Source of the DNA: Acidobacteriota bacterium
Lineage (GTDB): Bacteria; Acidobacteriota; Terriglobia; Terriglobales; Acidobacteriaceae
Reading direction: 5' to 3'
NCBI GenBank assembly: GCA_021804965.1
Contig: JAJZGG010000019.1
Coordinates: forward strand, 1 to 37,825
Length of the DNA: 37,825 nucleotides
In this document: positions 1 to 7,832 of the stretch, one piece after another
How the letters are laid out: each line of letters starts with the position of its first letter
Position numbering within the stretch: the first letter of the stretch is position 1
Position numbers and translations under genes: made by a program
The notes under the pieces: generated by a model
The model's database searches: none
What the model was told of the DNA's origin: nothing
Seen by the model: the letters and a program-made list of their open reading frames with translations, nothing else

Positions 1-1
1 C

Positions 2-331
2 GAGGTGCTCAAGACCCAGATCCAGCGCGGCTTTGCCGGCATCACCGCAGAGCAGGCAGCACCCATCGTCATCGCCTATGAGCCGGTATGGGCCATCGGC
101 ACCGGCAAAACCGCCACGCCAGAGATGGCCGTCGATGCCCACCGCATTGTGCGCGCCGAGGTTGCAGCCATTCTGGGCAGCGAGATTGCCCAGGGCATGC
201 GCATCCTCTACGGCGGCTCGGTCAAGCCGGACAATGCCTCTTCGCTGCTCGGCCAGGAAGAGATTGACGGCGCACTGGTCGGCGGTGCCAGCCTGGTTCC
301 CGCCTCGTTCTCCGCCATCGTTCACTACTAG
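2..331 (+). CDS. tpiA: Triosephosphate isomerase, C-terminal part (gene cut by window start)
   Basis: Interconverts dihydroxyacetone phosphate and glyceraldehyde 3-phosphate in glycolysis and gluconeogenesis; cytoplasmic. The reading frame is open from the first complete codon at base 2, so the N-terminal half lies outside the window. About 109 codons are visible. The catalytic-glutamate motif YEPVWAIGTGK is intact and is followed by the flexible phosphate-gripping loop region. The second phosphate-binding signature YGGSVKPDNA and the C-terminal LVGGASL motif are also present. The ending (SFSAIVHY) is normal for the family, so the 3' end is complete. A GTG at base 5 should not be taken as a start. 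A hairpin follows the stop, suggesting the transcript may end before the next gene. Confidence 0.97.
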   Translation, partial: EVLKTQIQRGFAGITAEQAAPIVIAYEPVWAIGTGKTATPEMAVDAHRIVRAEVAAILGSEIAQGMRILYGGSVKPDNASSLLGQEEIDGALVGGASLVPASFSAIVHY

Positions 332-338
332 CAACCGC

Positions 339-371
339 GTGCCGGGGGCCGCTCGATTGCGCCTCCGGCAC
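339..371 (+). terminator. Hairpin after tpiA, possible intrinsic terminator
   Basis: An inverted repeat lies 7 bases after the tpiA stop. Bases 339-349 (GTGCCGGGGGC) pair with 361-371 (GCCTCCGGCAC), giving an 11-bp stem with one G-T wobble and an 11-base loop. Only a weak T-containing stretch (acttcttct) follows, so it may be an inefficient terminator or an mRNA 3'-end stabiliser. It sits between tpiA and a same-strand gene starting at 405. Confidence 0.45.
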
Positions 372-404
372 ACTTCTTCTGCAGCCCAATCTGCCACACC
401 CGCC

Positions 405-1430
405 ATGCCACCCAAAAGCCCCAAGCATCGGAAACAGAAAGCATCGAAGGCGGGAGCACCCCAACCGCGTGCCTCGCAACGCGCTTCCCAGCAGCAGCCC
501 GCACATCGCGCAAGCTGGCAGGATCTGTCCTTCGATCCGCGCCGCGCCGACCCTGCATTTCCCAACGTTCCGCTGCGGTGGCTGCTGCGTGCCTTTGCCT
601 TTACGCTGGTGGCTGTCGTGGTCTGCGCCTGGGCTTTGTTTGGCTATCTTTACTGGCAGGGCAGCTGGCAGTTGCTCTACCATCCGGTGCGCACCGTGGA
701 GCGCACACCGGCCAGCCGTTCCCTGCCCTTTCAGTGGATTCATCTGGATGCGGACGAGACGGGCGTCGCCCATCTGACCGCCTGGTGGATTCCAGCCGGA
801 GAATCGATTCCCCAATCCGCCGTGCTGGTTCTGCATGGAGCCGACGGCAACCTCGCCGACACCCTGCCGCTGGACACCTGGCTGCATGCGCAGAACCAGA
901 GTGTCCTGGCCCTCGACTATCGCGGATACGGCAGCAGCAGCAACGGCAAGCCCTCGGAAAAACAGCTTCGCCACGATGCGCTTGCCGCCCTGCACTGGCT
1001 GGCCGACACCAAGCATATTCCTCACGGAGCCATTCTGGTCTGGGGCTCCGGCATCGGCGCAGACCTGGCAGCGCAGCTGGGCAGCGACCCGTCCCTGATT
1101 GGCGGCATCATTCTGGACCAGCCCGTCGCGCATCCGCTCGATGTGCTGTGGAATGATCCGCGCAGCCGGTTGGTTCCGGCGCGCCTGCTGCAGCCGGACC
1201 GCTACGATCTGGAGCACGATGCTGCCGGGATTGCCGTGCCTTCACTATGGCTGCTGCCCAACGGCGCGCCGCGACCCGCTGCCTACGAGCACGTGGAGAC
1301 GCACAAAACAGCGGTCTGGATGCAATCGCCCTTTGAGGACGATGCGAACGCAGCCAGCACCTTCACGCGCTGGCTCGATGGTATTTCCAGCGGGCATGCC
1401 ATGCCCCGGATGGCTACGCAGCCTCGATAG
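405..1430 (+). CDS. Membrane-anchored alpha/beta-hydrolase-fold protein with degenerate active site
   Basis: A 341-residue protein. The ATG at 405 is preferred because upstream codons in this frame overlap tpiA and look like shadow sequence. Residues 1-55 are a basic, Ala/Gln-rich cytoplasmic tail. Residues about 62-83 form one hydrophobic segment, so the hydrolase domain is probably periplasmic. The fold resembles BEM46/ABHD-type hydrolases: a strand ending in LHGADGN (143-149, oxyanion-hole region), DYRGYGSS (171-178), then the elbow strand. At the elbow the sequence is VWGSGIG (212-218), so Gly216 replaces the nucleophile serine expected in GxSxG. The usual acid residue after LWLLPNG and the final His motif (around MQSPFEDD) are also not visible. 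It is therefore probably not a classical esterase. It converges with nadB, whose stop is 9 bases away. The function is unknown. Confidence 0.8.
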   Translation: MPPKSPKHRKQKASKAGAPQPRASQRASQQQPAHRASWQDLSFDPRRADPAFPNVPLRWLLRAFAFTLVAVVVCAWALFGYLYWQGSWQLLYHPVRTVERTPASRSLPFQWIHLDADETGVAHLTAWWIPAGESIPQSAVLVLHGADGNLADTLPLDTWLHAQNQSVLALDYRGYGSSSNGKPSEKQLRHDALAALHWLADTKHIPHGAILVWGSGIGADLAAQLGSDPSLIGGIILDQPVAHPLDVLWNDPRSRLVPARLLQPDRYDLEHDAAGIAVPSLWLLPNGAPRPAAYEHVETHKTAVWMQSPFEDDANAASTFTRWLDGISSGHAMPRMATQPR

Positions 1431-1439
1431 CCGCGCACC

Positions 1440-3065
1440 CTACCACTGCTCGAAGTGAACGCCCCGCGCCAGGGAAAAAAGGGTGTGCCGATTCTCATTC
1501 TCCGCTAGCTTCTTGGGATGATCCAGCCGTGCATGCGCTCCGCGACTTTCCCTGCGAGCCAGCGCACACTGCAGCACCGCTCGGCCCACAGCAGCAATCG
1601 ACATCGCCTCCAAACCCTCGCGCCAGGGCCTGCCTGCACGGCAGCGCTGCCGCAACTCTGCCGCCATCGTCTCCAACTCCGCCAGGGCGCGACGCATCGT
1701 GGCTTCCTCGCGAAAGAGTCCGGCGGCGCTCCACAGCATCTGCTGCATGCGCGTGGTGGACTCGGCAGCGAATCGTCGATCCGCATCAGTGGCAGCAAGC
1801 ATGGAACATTCTGATGCAAAGATTGCGCCATCCTCCGCTACCGGTAGCAGAGCGGTATCGGCCAGCATCGCCTCAGCGGCTCGCGCACCAAAGACCAGCC
1901 CTTCCAGCAACGAATTCGAGGCCAGTCGATTGGCGCCATGCACCCCGGTTGCTGCGACCTCGCCTGCGGCGTAGAGTCCCGGCACCGTCGTTCTGCCTGC
2001 CAGATCGGTCCGCACACCACCCATCAGGTAGTGCGCCGCCGGGTAGACCGGAATCCGATTCTTCGTCAGGCTGAGACCATACCGGGCAAGCACGGCGCTG
2101 ATCGTGGGAAAGCGCTCGTTCCAGGCAACGCCCGGAACCGATCGCATATCCAGATAGATCTCCTGCTGACGATCGAAATCTCCGGCCACGCTCTCCTGCA
2201 CAATCGCGCGCGCCACCACGTCGCGCGGGGCCAGTTCCAGCAGCGGATGATGGCGCCGCATGAAGCGCTCGCCCCGTTCATTCACCAGCTGCGCACCCTC
2301 GCCGCGCAGTGCCTCCGAGAGCAGAAATCGCGGAGCACCGGCCAGATGCAACGCTGTCGGGTGGAACTGGTAGAACTCCATGTCCGCCAGTTCGGCTCCG
2401 GCCTGCAAGGCAAGTGCCAGGCCGTCGCCGGTGGCCACGGCAGGATTCGTCGTCTCGCAGTAGATTTGCCCGGCGCCGCCGGTGGCCAGCAGCGTGGCCT
2501 TTGCGCGTACGCTGTGCACCTGCCCGCTCTCATCCAGCAGATCGGCACCCACCACACGTCCATCCTGTTGGTGCAGCGCCACGGCCATCTGCCGCTCGGC
2601 AATGCGCACCTTGCGATGTGTGCGCACCCGCTCCCGCAGTGCGCGGCCCATCTCGGCACCGGTGGCATCGCCAAAGGCATGCAGGATGCGGGCGCGGCTG
2701 TGTGCGCCTTCGCGCGTACGCATCCAGTCCCCGTCTTCGCGATCGAAACGCGCCCCCCATTCAATCAGCTCCGCCACGCGCCGCGGACCATCCTGCACCA
2801 GTGCCTCCGCCGCAGGCCGAAAGACCAGCCCATCGCCGGCCGCAATCGTGTCCTCCAGATGCAGCGCAACATCCGCATCGCCGTCCATGGCCACGGCAAT
2901 TCCGCCCTGCGCGTAATGCGTGTTGGATTCGGCAACCGCATCCTTGGCCACCAGCAGCACAGTTCCCTGCTCCGCCAGTGACAGGGCTGCCCGCAGCCCG
3001 GCCACACCTGCACCCAGAACCAGAAAATCCACATGCGTTGCTGCAACAGAACCCGGAATCGTCAT
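1440..3065 (-). CDS. nadB: L-aspartate oxidase
   Basis: Oxidises L-aspartate to iminoaspartate with FAD, the first step of de novo NAD synthesis; cytoplasmic. The protein is 541 residues with the start at 3065, close to the family's usual length. The dinucleotide-binding motif GAGVAG lies at residues 18-23. Next come SNTHYAQGGIA, an active-site stretch TREGAHSRARILH, FYQFHPTAL, the arginine motif LAPRDVVARAI, PAAHYLMGGV, and the C-terminal FAD/substrate motif GANRLASNSLLEG. All catalytic His and Arg positions known from E. coli NadB seem present. An in-frame ATG at 3083 is possible, but 3065 leaves a -10-like TAGGCT eight bases upstream and fits the N-terminus better. No nadA or nadC is adjacent. 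It is divergent from aroB across about 72 bases. Confidence 0.95.
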   Translation of the reverse strand: MTIPGSVAATHVDFLVLGAGVAGLRAALSLAEQGTVLLVAKDAVAESNTHYAQGGIAVAMDGDADVALHLEDTIAAGDGLVFRPAAEALVQDGPRRVAELIEWGARFDREDGDWMRTREGAHSRARILHAFGDATGAEMGRALRERVRTHRKVRIAERQMAVALHQQDGRVVGADLLDESGQVHSVRAKATLLATGGAGQIYCETTNPAVATGDGLALALQAGAELADMEFYQFHPTALHLAGAPRFLLSEALRGEGAQLVNERGERFMRRHHPLLELAPRDVVARAIVQESVAGDFDRQQEIYLDMRSVPGVAWNERFPTISAVLARYGLSLTKNRIPVYPAAHYLMGGVRTDLAGRTTVPGLYAAGEVAATGVHGANRLASNSLLEGLVFGARAAEAMLADTALLPVAEDGAIFASECSMLAATDADRRFAAESTTRMQQMLWSAAGLFREEATMRRALAELETMAAELRQRCRAGRPWREGLEAMSIAAVGRAVLQCALARRESRGAHARLDHPKKLAENENRHTLFSLARGVHFEQW

Positions 3066-3079
3066 CGACTTTGAGCCTA
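3065..3079 (-). promoter_or_regulatory. Possible -10 element of nadB abutting its start codon
   Basis: On the minus strand, TAGGCT (3079-3074) is followed by eight bases and then the ATG at 3065. No Shine-Dalgarno or clear -35 is visible. The hexamer matches only part of TATAAT, so this is the weakest of several similar cases in the window. Confidence 0.3.
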
Positions 3080-3125
3080 TCATCGCGTGGCTGCCGAAGC
3101 CTCCGCATGCCCACCATGCTTGCGA

Positions 3126-3138
3126 TACGATAAACATA
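3126..3138 (+). promoter_or_regulatory. Probable -10 element of aroB immediately before the start codon
   Basis: TACGAT (3126-3131) is followed by six bases and the aroB ATG at 3138. There is no purine-rich ribosome-binding site in between. If this is the -10, transcription would begin at or next to the A of the ATG, giving a leaderless mRNA. No convincing -35 is seen. Confidence 0.45.
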
Positions 3139-4277
3139 TGCAGACCATCCAAGTGCGTACCCCGTCGGCTGCCTACCCTGTCCACGTTGGCCATGGACTG
3201 CTGCAAAAGCTCGTGCCGCTGCTGGAAAAATCACTGCATTCCAACCCGGACACTCCGAAGCGCAGCCGCCTGCCGCAACGCATCTTCGTGCTCACCTCGC
3301 CGGAGATCTGGGCCCTGTGGTCGGCGACATTTCTGCAAAGCTTTTCCACCCCGCCGACGGTGCTTTTTCTGCCCGCCGGCGAGCGTTACAAGACTCTGGC
3401 CAGCATGGAAAAACTCTGCCGCCAGCTGGCCTCCGCCGGTGCGGATCGCAGCTCCCTGCTGATTGCCTTTGGCGGCGGCATTGTCGGGGATGTGGGCGGC
3501 TTTCTGGCTGCCATCTACATGCGCGGTATTCGCTTCGTACAGATTCCCACCACTTTTCTCGCGCAGGTGGACTCCTCGGTCGGCGGCAAGACGGGCGTGA
3601 ACCTGCCGGAGGGGAAAAATCTGGTCGGCGCCTTTCATCATCCTCAGGTCGTCGTTGCCGATCTGCAACTGCTCTCCACGCTGCCGGAGCGGGAGCTGCG
3701 CGCTGGTCTGATCGAGAGCCTGAAGGCGGGCATCATCCGCGACGCAGCCCTGTTCCGCACCATGGAAACGCAAGCCGACGCCCTGCTGCAGTGCGATCCA
3801 AAGCTGCTGCAGAAGGTGATTGCCGCCTCCATCCGCATGAAGGCCGAGGTGGTGAGCGCCGATGAGCGTGAGAGCGGTCTGCGCATGATTCTGAATCTGG
3901 GCCACACCCTGGGACATGCACTGGAGGCAGCCACCGGCTATCGCAAGCTGCTGCACGGAGAAGCCGTGGCATGGGGCACCCTCGTTGCCCTGGAGATTGC
4001 GCTGGAGCGTGGCACCATCACTGCCAGCCAGCACGGCAGAATGCAGAATGCCATTTTGCGCTATGGACCGTTTCCCGCACTGCGGCTGCGCGCCCACACG
4101 CTGGTCGCGCTGACGGCACGCGACAAAAAGCACCTCGGCGAACTGCGCCGCTACGTGCTGCCGGTCGGCATCGGCGATGCCACCGTGGCTCAGGATGTCT
4201 CACAGGAGGAGCTGATCCGCGCCACGCAGTCCATGCTCCGGATGGCTGCCGTCGGCAGCACCGGTGTGTCCGCATGA
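3138..4277 (+). CDS. aroB: 3-dehydroquinate synthase
   Basis: Converts DAHP to 3-dehydroquinate, the second step of the shikimate pathway, using NAD and a divalent metal; cytoplasmic. The protein is 379 residues, normal for AroB. The NAD-binding signature [15 protein letters not shown] is followed by [27 protein letters not shown] and the NLVGAFHHP substrate region. Metal ligands are expected in LIESLKAG (Glu), [11 protein letters not shown] (His) and LHGEAVAWG (His); all are present. The conserved DKKH lies near the C-terminus. The ATG at 3138 begins MQTIQVRTP; the upstream in-frame codons are non-coding in style. The gene leads a five-gene plus-strand run and overlaps menG by ATGA. aroC is in the same window but in another operon. 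Confidence 0.96.
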   Translation: MQTIQVRTPSAAYPVHVGHGLLQKLVPLLEKSLHSNPDTPKRSRLPQRIFVLTSPEIWALWSATFLQSFSTPPTVLFLPAGERYKTLASMEKLCRQLASAGADRSSLLIAFGGGIVGDVGGFLAAIYMRGIRFVQIPTTFLAQVDSSVGGKTGVNLPEGKNLVGAFHHPQVVVADLQLLSTLPERELRAGLIESLKAGIIRDAALFRTMETQADALLQCDPKLLQKVIAASIRMKAEVVSADERESGLRMILNLGHTLGHALEAATGYRKLLHGEAVAWGTLVALEIALERGTITASQHGRMQNAILRYGPFPALRLRAHTLVALTARDKKHLGELRRYVLPVGIGDATVAQDVSQEELIRATQSMLRMAAVGSTGVSA

Positions 4278-5092
4278 GCAGCCCCACACCCGCCTCCGGC
4301 GCACAACCGGCAGGAGCACAGGACGAGCAGAGCGCAGCCCGGTCGGTGCGCGCCATGTTCAACTCGATTGCGCCCAAATACGACCTGCTGAATCATATTC
4401 TCTCCGCGAATATCGACCGCCTCTGGTGGCGTCGCACAGCGCGCCGCTTCCGTACCACGCTGGCGCAGCCGACTGCGGTCGTGGTGGATCTCTGCTGTGG
4501 CACCGGCGACATGACCATGGCCCTGCTGCGCCATCGCCCGCAATCGCCGCAGACGCATCCGATCCTGGCCATCGACTTTGCGCATGAGATGCTGCGTCGC
4601 GGGGCCGACAAGTTCCGCAGCCACGGTGCCGTTGCCATTGAAGCCGACGCCCTGCATCTGCCGCTGCCCGATGCCTCCGTCGATCTGATCACCACGGCAT
4701 TCGGCTTTCGCAACCTTGCCAGTTATGACGGTGGCCTGCGTGAGTTTGCCCGGGTTCTGCGCCCTGGCGGGCAGCTGGGCATTCTTGACTTCAGCGAGCC
4801 GGACGGTCTCTTCGGCAGGCTTTACCAGTTTTATTTCCGTCGCATTCTGCCGGCCATTGGACGCCTGCTGTACGGGCAGGCCGGCCCTTACGAATATCTG
4901 CCGGACTCGGTGCATCGCTTCCCCGCTCCCGCGCAGATGCTGGCCATGATGCAGGCGGCAGGCTTCCGCCAGTGCCAGTGGAAGCCCTATTCGTTCGGGA
5001 TTGCAGGGCTGTTCACGGCCGTCCGCAGCACCGCAGATGCCGCAGACGATGCCGACACCGCGGCATCCCACACTGGCCAATTTCATCCGTAA
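4274..5092 (+). CDS. menG: Demethylmenaquinone methyltransferase (MenG/UbiE family)
   Basis: SAM-dependent C-methyltransferase for the last step of menaquinone (or the equivalent ubiquinone) synthesis; peripheral or cytoplasmic. The protein is 272 residues. After a 22-residue Ala/Gln-rich tail comes the family signature [17 protein letters not shown] (28-44). The SAM-binding motif [12 protein letters not shown], lies around 70-80, followed by [23 protein letters not shown] and the [15 protein letters not shown] motif. The start ATG overlaps the aroB stop (ATGA), indicating translational coupling. No other quinone genes are adjacent, so menaquinone rather than ubiquinone is inferred from the likely lineage, not from context. 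The C-terminal 25 residues are Asp/Ala-rich and probably disordered. Confidence 0.93.
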   Translation: MSSPTPASGAQPAGAQDEQSAARSVRAMFNSIAPKYDLLNHILSANIDRLWWRRTARRFRTTLAQPTAVVVDLCCGTGDMTMALLRHRPQSPQTHPILAIDFAHEMLRRGADKFRSHGAVAIEADALHLPLPDASVDLITTAFGFRNLASYDGGLREFARVLRPGGQLGILDFSEPDGLFGRLYQFYFRRILPAIGRLLYGQAGPYEYLPDSVHRFPAPAQMLAMMQAAGFRQCQWKPYSFGIAGLFTAVRSTADAADDADTAASHTGQFHP

Positions 5093-5111
5093 GCGATAGC
5101 CTGAGATTCCC

Positions 5112-6569
5112 ATGTCGACCTCCATCCAAATGGCTACAGCAGATCGAGGCACCGAATACAAGCGCAAAGTCGCGCTGTCTTCGCTGCTGGCCGCAGCCGT
5201 CATGACGGCGCTGAAGCTGACCGCAGGCCTGCTCAGCGGCTCGCTGGGTGTGCTGTCGGATGCGGCGCACTCCGGGCTGGATCTGGCCGGGGCTGGCATC
5301 ACCTTTGTCTCCGTGCGTGTCTCCGACAAGCCGGCCGACGAGGACCACACCTATGGCCATGCCAAGTTTGAGAATCTCTCCTCGTTTCTGGAAGCCGTAC
5401 TCATGGCCATCTCCTGCGTATGGATTCTTTCCGAGGCCATCCACAAGATTCTTGCCGGTGGCACGCATCTGCAACACTCGCTCTGGCCGGTGCTGGTGCT
5501 GCTCACCTCGATCGCCGTGGACTGGTGGCGATCCCGCGCACTGCGCTATGCCGCCACGCAGTATCAGAGCCCGGCACTGGCCACCGACGCCTTTCACTTT
5601 GCCTCCGACATCTGGTCCACGCTGGCCGTTCTGGTTGGCCTCACGCTCAGTTGGGCGGGAGCGAAATACCACATCCAGTCCCTGCATTTTGCCGATCCGC
5701 TGGCGGCAATTCTGGTTTCGCTGATGATCCTTCGCTTCACCTGGCATCTGGCGCTGGAAACCACCGCAGCCCTGCTCGACGCAGCCCCGGCAGAGACGCA
5801 ATCCCGCATTCGGGAGGCCGTTGCCTCCGTTCCCGGCATTCTGGCCGTGGAGCAGGCGCGCGTCCGCCACGCAGGCTCCGAGGTCTTTGCCGACCTGACG
5901 CTGGCGCTGCCGCGCTCGTTCACTTTTGAGCACAGTGGCCAGCTTGTGCGCGCAGCCACCCGCGCCGTGCATGACGTGATTCCCCGCGCCGATGTTGTCA
6001 TCCACACCGTCCCGCGCGAAACCCCGACCGAAAGCATCTTTGACCGCGTCCGCGCCGTGGCTGCACGCAACAACGTGGGCGTCCATGAGGTCAGCATCCA
6101 GTCGCTTGGGGACAAGCTTCGCGCCGAGCTGCACGTGGAGCTGAATGAAAATCTGAGCCTGGCCGCTGCGCACAGCTTTGTCACGGAGCTGGAGGCCGAG
6201 ATCCTGCGCGAGATCCCCGAGCTGGCCGCAGTCCTCACCCACATCGAAAGCGAACCGGCCACCATTGAAGCACCCACCGTGCTGGACGAGGCGGCCGACA
6301 GCCACGAAAAGAACGAGGCGCGACGTCTGGAGACTGCGCTGCTCCATACGGCCACAGCCTTCCCCGAGGTTCTCGACGTGCATGCCATTCGCATGGAGCG
6401 CAGCGGCGACCACCTGCAGGTCAGCTTCCACTGCACCATGCCGGATGCCCTGCCCATGCTGCGCGTGCATCAGGTTATCACGGGCCTGGAAGACCGCTTC
6501 AAGATTGCCTGTCCCGAAGTCTATAAAGTACTCATCCATCCCGAGCCGCAGACCGACAATCTGCGCTGA
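5112..6569 (+). CDS. Cation diffusion facilitator transporter with three C-terminal dimerisation domains
   Basis: Proton-coupled efflux of a divalent metal, probably zinc, across the inner membrane. At 485 residues it is much longer than the usual roughly 300. The membrane part (about 15-222) holds the metal site as two HxxxD motifs: His53/Asp57 in SDAAHSGLD and His162/Asp166 in DAFHFASD. This HDHD set is typical of zinc-type members. The conserved YGHAKFENLSS loop lies at 81-91. The cytoplasmic part appears to contain three successive copies of the ferredoxin-like ZT_dimer fold, at about 230-302, 308-382 and 405-478. Each starts with an amphipathic helix, then a V-x-V strand, and ends with an I/V-H-x strand (VVIHTVP, LTHIESE, VLIHPEP). 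It follows menG by 19 bases and precedes the OsmC gene by 12. Confidence 0.92.
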   Translation: MSTSIQMATADRGTEYKRKVALSSLLAAAVMTALKLTAGLLSGSLGVLSDAAHSGLDLAGAGITFVSVRVSDKPADEDHTYGHAKFENLSSFLEAVLMAISCVWILSEAIHKILAGGTHLQHSLWPVLVLLTSIAVDWWRSRALRYAATQYQSPALATDAFHFASDIWSTLAVLVGLTLSWAGAKYHIQSLHFADPLAAILVSLMILRFTWHLALETTAALLDAAPAETQSRIREAVASVPGILAVEQARVRHAGSEVFADLTLALPRSFTFEHSGQLVRAATRAVHDVIPRADVVIHTVPRETPTESIFDRVRAVAARNNVGVHEVSIQSLGDKLRAELHVELNENLSLAAAHSFVTELEAEILREIPELAAVLTHIESEPATIEAPTVLDEAADSHEKNEARRLETALLHTATAFPEVLDVHAIRMERSGDHLQVSFHCTMPDALPMLRVHQVITGLEDRFKIACPEVYKVLIHPEPQTDNLR

Positions 6570-6581
6570 CTGGAGTTGCCC

Positions 6582-7007
6582 ATGATTGCACGCAGCGAAT
6601 GGAAACCCGAGCAGGCCAATCCCGACGCCTTCACCGCATACTCGGAGTCAGGCCACAGCCTGCTGCTGGACACCAGCGATGCCCACGCCGACGGACCCAG
6701 CCCGGTGGAGGCCGTGCTGATGGCCCTCTGCAGCTGCACCTCGGTGGATGTGGTCGGCATCCTGCAGAAGAAGCGCCAGCCGCTGGCCGGCCTGACGGTC
6801 ACGGCCCACGCCGAGCGTCGCGCCGAGCATCCGCGCTCCTTCTCCACCATCCGCCTCGTCTATCGCGTACGCGGCATCCTCAGCCGCAAGGCGGTCGAGG
6901 ACGCCGTTGCGCTTTCCAAGAACAAATACTGCTCCGTATCCGCCATGCTCTCCGGCAATGCCGAAATCCACGCGGAGATTGAGCTGCCGGACGGCGAACA
7001 GCCGTAG
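6582..7007 (+). CDS. OsmC/YhfA-family thiol protein
   Basis: OsmC-fold protein, 141 residues. Relatives reduce organic hydroperoxides or have unassigned thiol chemistry; cytoplasmic. The motif GPSPVEAVLMALCSCTSVDV carries the first conserved cysteine at residue 52 (Cys50 is also present). The second is in NKYCSVSAM (Cys117), the usual pair. The pattern CTSVDVVGILQKKR is closer to the YhfA subgroup than to classic Ohr. The ATG at 6582 is chosen because GGAG (6572-6575) lies six bases upstream; a TTG at 6576 would overlap that site. It lies 12 bases after the CDF transporter gene, probably in the same transcript. Confidence 0.9.
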   Translation: MIARSEWKPEQANPDAFTAYSESGHSLLLDTSDAHADGPSPVEAVLMALCSCTSVDVVGILQKKRQPLAGLTVTAHAERRAEHPRSFSTIRLVYRVRGILSRKAVEDAVALSKNKYCSVSAMLSGNAEIHAEIELPDGEQP

Positions 7008-7030
7008 CGGTAATTCACCAGGAAACCACC

Positions 7031-7819
7031 ATGGCGATCCGCACACTGCGCAATCTCTTTCAGGCCTTGTTTCTGCTGGCAGCGCTGCTGGCCACCAGCC
7101 TCCTGTTCGCCCTGCTCACCATGCACTTTGCCATTCACGGAGCAGAGGTTCACGTTCCGTCCCTGCGCGGCATGACGCTGGAGCAGGCGCGAAGCCAGAC
7201 CGCCGGTCTTGACCTGAATCTCGCCATCGATCACGACTACTACTCCACCGATATTCCCGCAGGACGCATCGTGAGCCAGTCGCCGCCGCCGGGAACCGTG
7301 GTGCGCCGCGAGTGGCAGGTGCGCGTGGCGCAGAGCCTGGGTCCGCAGCGCGTGCAGGTGCCGGATGTGCTCGGCATGCAGCAGCGCACCGCCATCCTGG
7401 CCCTGCGCAACAGCGGCCTGCAGACCGGACCTGCCGCCGAACTGCCGGACACTGCCGTTGTCCAGGGCACCGTGCTCGCGCAGGACCCGCCAGCCCATGC
7501 GCAGGACATTGAACAGCCATCCATCCACCTGCTGGTCGCCGTGCCGGACACCAGCGAGGCCAACGGCTTCCTGATGCCCGATCTTCACGGACTTTCGCTC
7601 TCGAACATTCGCGTGCAGCTGACGCGCGTCGGCATCCGGCTTGCTCCTGTACGCTTCGAGCAGGCCTCCATTCCGCAGGTTGCCGCGGTCTCCGGCACTG
7701 GCACCCGACTGGCACCGGTCGCGCCCGTCACGCTGCCCGGGACCATCCTGCATCAGGAGCCGGCAGCCGGCAGCAGAATCGCCGTCGGCGACTCGGTGCA
7801 GCTCACGGTTGCCCGCTGA
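7031..7819 (+). CDS. Membrane-anchored three-PASTA-domain protein without kinase
   Basis: A 262-residue protein with one N-terminal transmembrane helix (about 10-33) and an exterior part made of three PASTA domains, roughly 40-102, 108-172 and 182-262. Each starts with the typical V-P-x-L/V-x-G-M/L pattern (VPSLRGMTLEQA, VPDVLGMQQRTA, MPDLHGLSLSNI). Each later shows the G-x-I/V-x-x-Q-x-P-x-x-G type turn (GRIVSQSPPPGT, GTVLAQDPPA, GTILHQEPAAGS). PASTA domains bind muropeptides or beta-lactams in Ser/Thr kinases and PBPs, but no kinase or transpeptidase domain is present here. An AGGA site lies seven bases before the ATG. It is the last gene of the aroB run and converges with rsmB across 13 bases. 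A cell-wall role is inference. Confidence 0.88.
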   Translation: MAIRTLRNLFQALFLLAALLATSLLFALLTMHFAIHGAEVHVPSLRGMTLEQARSQTAGLDLNLAIDHDYYSTDIPAGRIVSQSPPPGTVVRREWQVRVAQSLGPQRVQVPDVLGMQQRTAILALRNSGLQTGPAAELPDTAVVQGTVLAQDPPAHAQDIEQPSIHLLVAVPDTSEANGFLMPDLHGLSLSNIRVQLTRVGIRLAPVRFEQASIPQVAAVSGTGTRLAPVAPVTLPGTILHQEPAAGSRIAVGDSVQLTVAR

Positions 7820-7832
7820 CAGCAGGAACGGA

